A stretch of 17,487 bases of DNA from Methylophilaceae bacterium UBA5127 (GTDB lineage Bacteria; Pseudomonadota; Gammaproteobacteria; Burkholderiales; Methylophilaceae): assembly GCA_002414145.1 (NCBI GenBank), contig DHYP01000002.1:637-18123 (forward strand), written 5' to 3'. This document shows, piece after piece, positions 15,208 to 17,487 of the stretch. The notes below the pieces were generated by a model. That model did not search any database. It was not told where the DNA came from and was given only the letters and a program-made list of their open reading frames with translations. A program made the translations under genes and the position numbers. Position 1 is the stretch's first letter. Each line of letters begins with the position of its first letter.

Positions 15208-16251
15208 GTGGATATTTCTGATTTACTCGCATTTGCTGTTAAAAATAAAGCTTCTGATTTGCACTTGTCCGCAGGTTTGCCGCCAATGATACGTGTGCAT
15301 GGCGATGTGCGTAAGATTAACGTGCCCGCATTTGACCATTCTCAAGTGCATGATATGGTCTACGATATTATGAATGACGGTCAACGCAAGGTGTATGAAG
15401 AAACATTAGAGTGCGACTTTTCATTTGAGATTCCAAATTTGGCGCGTTTTCGTGTCAATGCATTTAACCAAAATCGTGGTGCAGGCGCTGTTTTTCGTAC
15501 CATTCCTTCTAAAATATTGACGCTTGAACAACTCAATGCGCCAGCTATTTTTAAAGAGATTGCCAATACACCGCGCGGTATCGTGTTGGTAACTGGTCCA
15601 ACTGGCTCTGGTAAATCAACAACGTTAGCCGCGATGGTTGACTATATCAATGAAAACGAAATGGCACATATCTTAACGGTAGAAGATCCGATTGAGTTTG
15701 TGCATACCTCCAAAAAATGTTTGATTAATCAGCGAGAAGTCGGGCCACATACCTTATCATTCCAAAACGCTTTACGCTCCGCTCTGCGTGAAGACCCAGA
15801 CGTGATACTGGTGGGTGAAATGCGTGATTTGGAGACGATACGTTTAGCGTTAACTGCAGCGGAAACAGGGCACTTGGTATTTGGCACCTTGCATACCAGT
15901 TCTGCGGCTAAAACGGTAGACCGCGTGGTGGATGTGTTTCCAGCAGCTGAAAAAGATATGGTGCGCTCTATGCTCTCAGAATCACTCAGAGCCGTTATCT
16001 CACAAACCTTGTGTAAGACAAAAGATGAACAAGGACGTGTTGCTGCGCATGAGATTATGATTGGTACGCCAGCGATACGCAATTTGATCCGTGAGAATAA
16101 AGTAGCACAGATGTATTCTTCTATTCAAACAGGCCAGAATGTAGGCATGCAAACACTAGACCAGTGCTTGCAGGATTTGGTGCGTAAGAATATCATCACT
16201 GCAGCAGAAGCGCGCGGAAAAGCAGCTAATAGAGATGCCATTATTGGTTAG
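15208..16251 (+). CDS. pilT: Type IV pilus retraction ATPase PilT
   Basis: PilT is the hexameric motor that depolymerises type IV pili and drives twitching motility and DNA uptake. From the GTG at 15208 the product has 347 residues, against 344 in Pseudomonas aeruginosa. It shows ASDLHLSAGLPPMIRV near the start, Walker A GPTGSGKS at 130-137, Asp box ILTVEDPIE (155-163), Walker B DVILVGEMRD (198-207), the His box GTLHTSSAAKT (226-236), and the PilT-specific AIRNLIRE at 289-296. There is no zinc tetracysteine, as expected for retraction ATPases. The frame opens at a TTG at 15193, but a GGAG six bases before the GTG and the homologous start MDI-(T/S)-(E/D)-LLAF fix the start at 15208. pilU follows. 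Confidence 0.97.
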   Translation: MDISDLLAFAVKNKASDLHLSAGLPPMIRVHGDVRKINVPAFDHSQVHDMVYDIMNDGQRKVYEETLECDFSFEIPNLARFRVNAFNQNRGAGAVFRTIPSKILTLEQLNAPAIFKEIANTPRGIVLVTGPTGSGKSTTLAAMVDYINENEMAHILTVEDPIEFVHTSKKCLINQREVGPHTLSFQNALRSALREDPDVILVGEMRDLETIRLALTAAETGHLVFGTLHTSSAAKTVDRVVDVFPAAEKDMVRSMLSESLRAVISQTLCKTKDEQGRVAAHEIMIGTPAIRNLIRENKVAQMYSSIQTGQNVGMQTLDQCLQDLVRKNIITAAEARGKAANRDAIIG

Positions 16252-16254
16252 TTA

Positions 16255-16281
16255 AACATGAGCAGCATGTTAATTTTTTTT
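16255..16281 (+). terminator. Weak hairpin with T-run between pilT and pilU
   Basis: AACATG (16255-16260), loop AGCAG and CATGTT (16266-16271) form a perfect 6-bp stem with two G-C pairs, followed by AA and eight T (16274-16281). It has the shape of an intrinsic terminator but is weak. It may lower pilU expression relative to pilT without stopping transcription. Confidence 0.45.
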
Positions 16282-16296
16282 AATTAGGAATAATGC

Positions 16297-17433
16297 ATGG
16301 AACAGGGACAGGCAGAAAAGTTTGTATTTGACTTGCTCAGATTGATGATGACTAAAAAAGCCTCGGATATGTTTATTACGAGCGGTTTCCCCCCAGCCAT
16401 GAAAGTGGACGGCAAAATGACACCAGTGACTACGCAAGTGCTGTCGCCACAACAAACGCGCGAGCTTTCACGTGCCATCATGAACGATAAGCAAACATCA
16501 GAATTCGAAGCTACAAATGAATGCAACTTTGCGATTGGATTACCTGGCGTTGCACGCTTTCGTGTCAATGCTTTTATCCAACGTGGCACAGTGGGACTGG
16601 TGTTCAGAACCATTACTACAAAAATTCCCAAGTTTGATGAATTAGGACTTCCTGAAGTATTAAAAGAAATTGCAATGACTAAACGTGGTTTGGTGATATT
16701 TGTGGGGGGCACTGGCTCAGGGAAATCGACCTCTCTGGCGGCAATGGTGGGCTATCGTAACGAAAATAGTTATGGTCATATTATTACGATTGAGGATCCT
16801 GTTGAGTTTATTCATGAGCACAAAAACTGTGTGATTACGCAGCGTGAAATTGGCGTAGATACAGATAACTGGCAAGTCGCACTCAAAAACACTTTGCGTC
16901 AAGCGCCAGATGTTATTCTGATCGGGGAGATTCGAGACAGAGAAACCATGGATTATGCGATTGCTTTTGCTGAGACAGGACATTTATGCATGTCTACTCT
17001 GCACGCTAACAGCACAAATCAAGCGCTGGACAGGATTATCAACTTTTTCCCTGAGGAACGCCGGCAGCAGTTGTTAATGGATCTTTCTTTGAATCTCAAA
17101 TCGGTAGTATCGCAACGTTTGATCCCTAAAAAAGACGGAGTAGGGCGTACCGCTGCGGTGGAAATATTAATTAACTCTCCGCTCATCTCTGACCTGATTT
17201 TTAAAGGTGATGTGCATGGCATTAAGGACGTGATGTCGCGTTCTCGCGAACTCGGTATGCAAACCTTTGACCAAGCGCTATTTGACTTGCATGAAGAAGA
17301 TAGGATTTCTTATGACGATGCATTACGCAATGCAGACTCAGTTAATGATTTGCGTTTGAAATTTAAACTGCATAGTCGAGATGCACATGTGAAAGACAAT
17401 TCTGCTGGATTAGATCATTTGGGCATTATGTAG
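16297..17433 (+). CDS. pilU: Type IV pilus retraction ATPase accessory motor PilU
   Basis: PilU is a PilT paralogue that assists PilT-dependent pilus retraction under load. The 378-residue product has ASDMFITSGFPPAMKVDGK near the start, Walker A GGTGSGKS at 137-144, Asp box IITIEDPVEF (162-171), Walker B DVILIGEIRD (205-214), and the highly typical MDLSLNLKSVVSQRLIP. Where PilT has AIRNLIRE it reads LISDLIFKGDV, the usual distinction. LGMQTFDQALFDL and the longer C-terminal tail also fit PilU. AGGA at 16286-16289 is seven bases before the ATG at 16297; an out-of-frame ATG at 16293 can be ignored. It lies 45 bases after pilT with a small hairpin between them, and is closed by a strong terminator. 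Confidence 0.96.
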   Translation: MEQGQAEKFVFDLLRLMMTKKASDMFITSGFPPAMKVDGKMTPVTTQVLSPQQTRELSRAIMNDKQTSEFEATNECNFAIGLPGVARFRVNAFIQRGTVGLVFRTITTKIPKFDELGLPEVLKEIAMTKRGLVIFVGGTGSGKSTSLAAMVGYRNENSYGHIITIEDPVEFIHEHKNCVITQREIGVDTDNWQVALKNTLRQAPDVILIGEIRDRETMDYAIAFAETGHLCMSTLHANSTNQALDRIINFFPEERRQQLLMDLSLNLKSVVSQRLIPKKDGVGRTAAVEILINSPLISDLIFKGDVHGIKDVMSRSRELGMQTFDQALFDLHEEDRISYDDALRNADSVNDLRLKFKLHSRDAHVKDNSAGLDHLGIM

Positions 17434-17438
17434 TTACA

Positions 17439-17487
17439 TTAGCAAATAAAAAAGCCAGTGATGTTCACTGGCTTTTTTATTTGCTAA
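17439..17487. terminator. Bidirectional intrinsic terminator after pilU
   Basis: Bases 17439-17461 and 17465-17487 are exact reverse complements: 23-bp arms around a TGT loop. The GC-rich core GCCAGTGA/TCACTGGC is flanked by six A on the left and six T on the right, so it can stop transcription from either side. It begins six bases after the pilU stop. The right arm ends with the window, so whether the pairing extends further cannot be seen. Confidence 0.93.

Noticed and set aside
16284..16712. Minus-strand ORF of 142 codons opposite pilU
   Set aside because: It is antisense to conserved pilU codons and has a low-complexity translation with no independent support.

Overview
The window (17,487 bp, moderately AT-rich) is compact housekeeping chromosome from a betaproteobacterium. 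The protein sequences and gene neighbours resemble methylotrophs of the Methylophilaceae (for example Methylotenera), but that placement is inferred from recognition and base composition, not from a marker gene. I count 17 protein-coding genes, one of them cut by the left edge. There is no rRNA, tRNA, CRISPR array, insertion sequence or prophage, and no gene-free stretch reaches 300 bases.

Left block (1-4698, all minus strand): nadC (NAD synthesis), then an orphan GspE/PilB-type secretion or pilus ATPase, then ilvB and the first 24 codons of ilvH (acetohydroxy acid synthase, branched-chain amino acids). The ilvB stop and ilvH start share one base. A YibF-like glutathione S-transferase diverges from nadC at 4744 on the plus strand.

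Middle block (5386-8821, minus strand): marC-family membrane protein, nudJ, mnmA, a membrane-anchored TPR protein, and a small conserved protein often mis-annotated as 'tryptophan synthase beta-like'. nudJ and mnmA overlap by ATGA, an arrangement also found in E. coli. Divergent from marC, the plus strand carries maf and rng (RNase G), another widely conserved pair; rng starts at TTG.

Right block: a 671-residue dynamin-like GTPase faces rng tail to tail. Upstream of it on the minus strand lies the tightly packed set yggS-proC-yggT (PLP homeostasis, proline synthesis, YGGT membrane protein). Divergent from yggS are pilT and pilU, the twitching-motility retraction ATPases. They are separated by a small hairpin with a T-run and closed by a perfect 23-bp-arm terminator that runs to the last base of the window.

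I found no convincing unknown multi-gene system. The items most worth a second look are the dynamin-like GTPase, the GspE-like ATPase with no secretion partners nearby, the TPR protein and small conserved protein beside mnmA, and several short non-coding structures at promoters and gene junctions.
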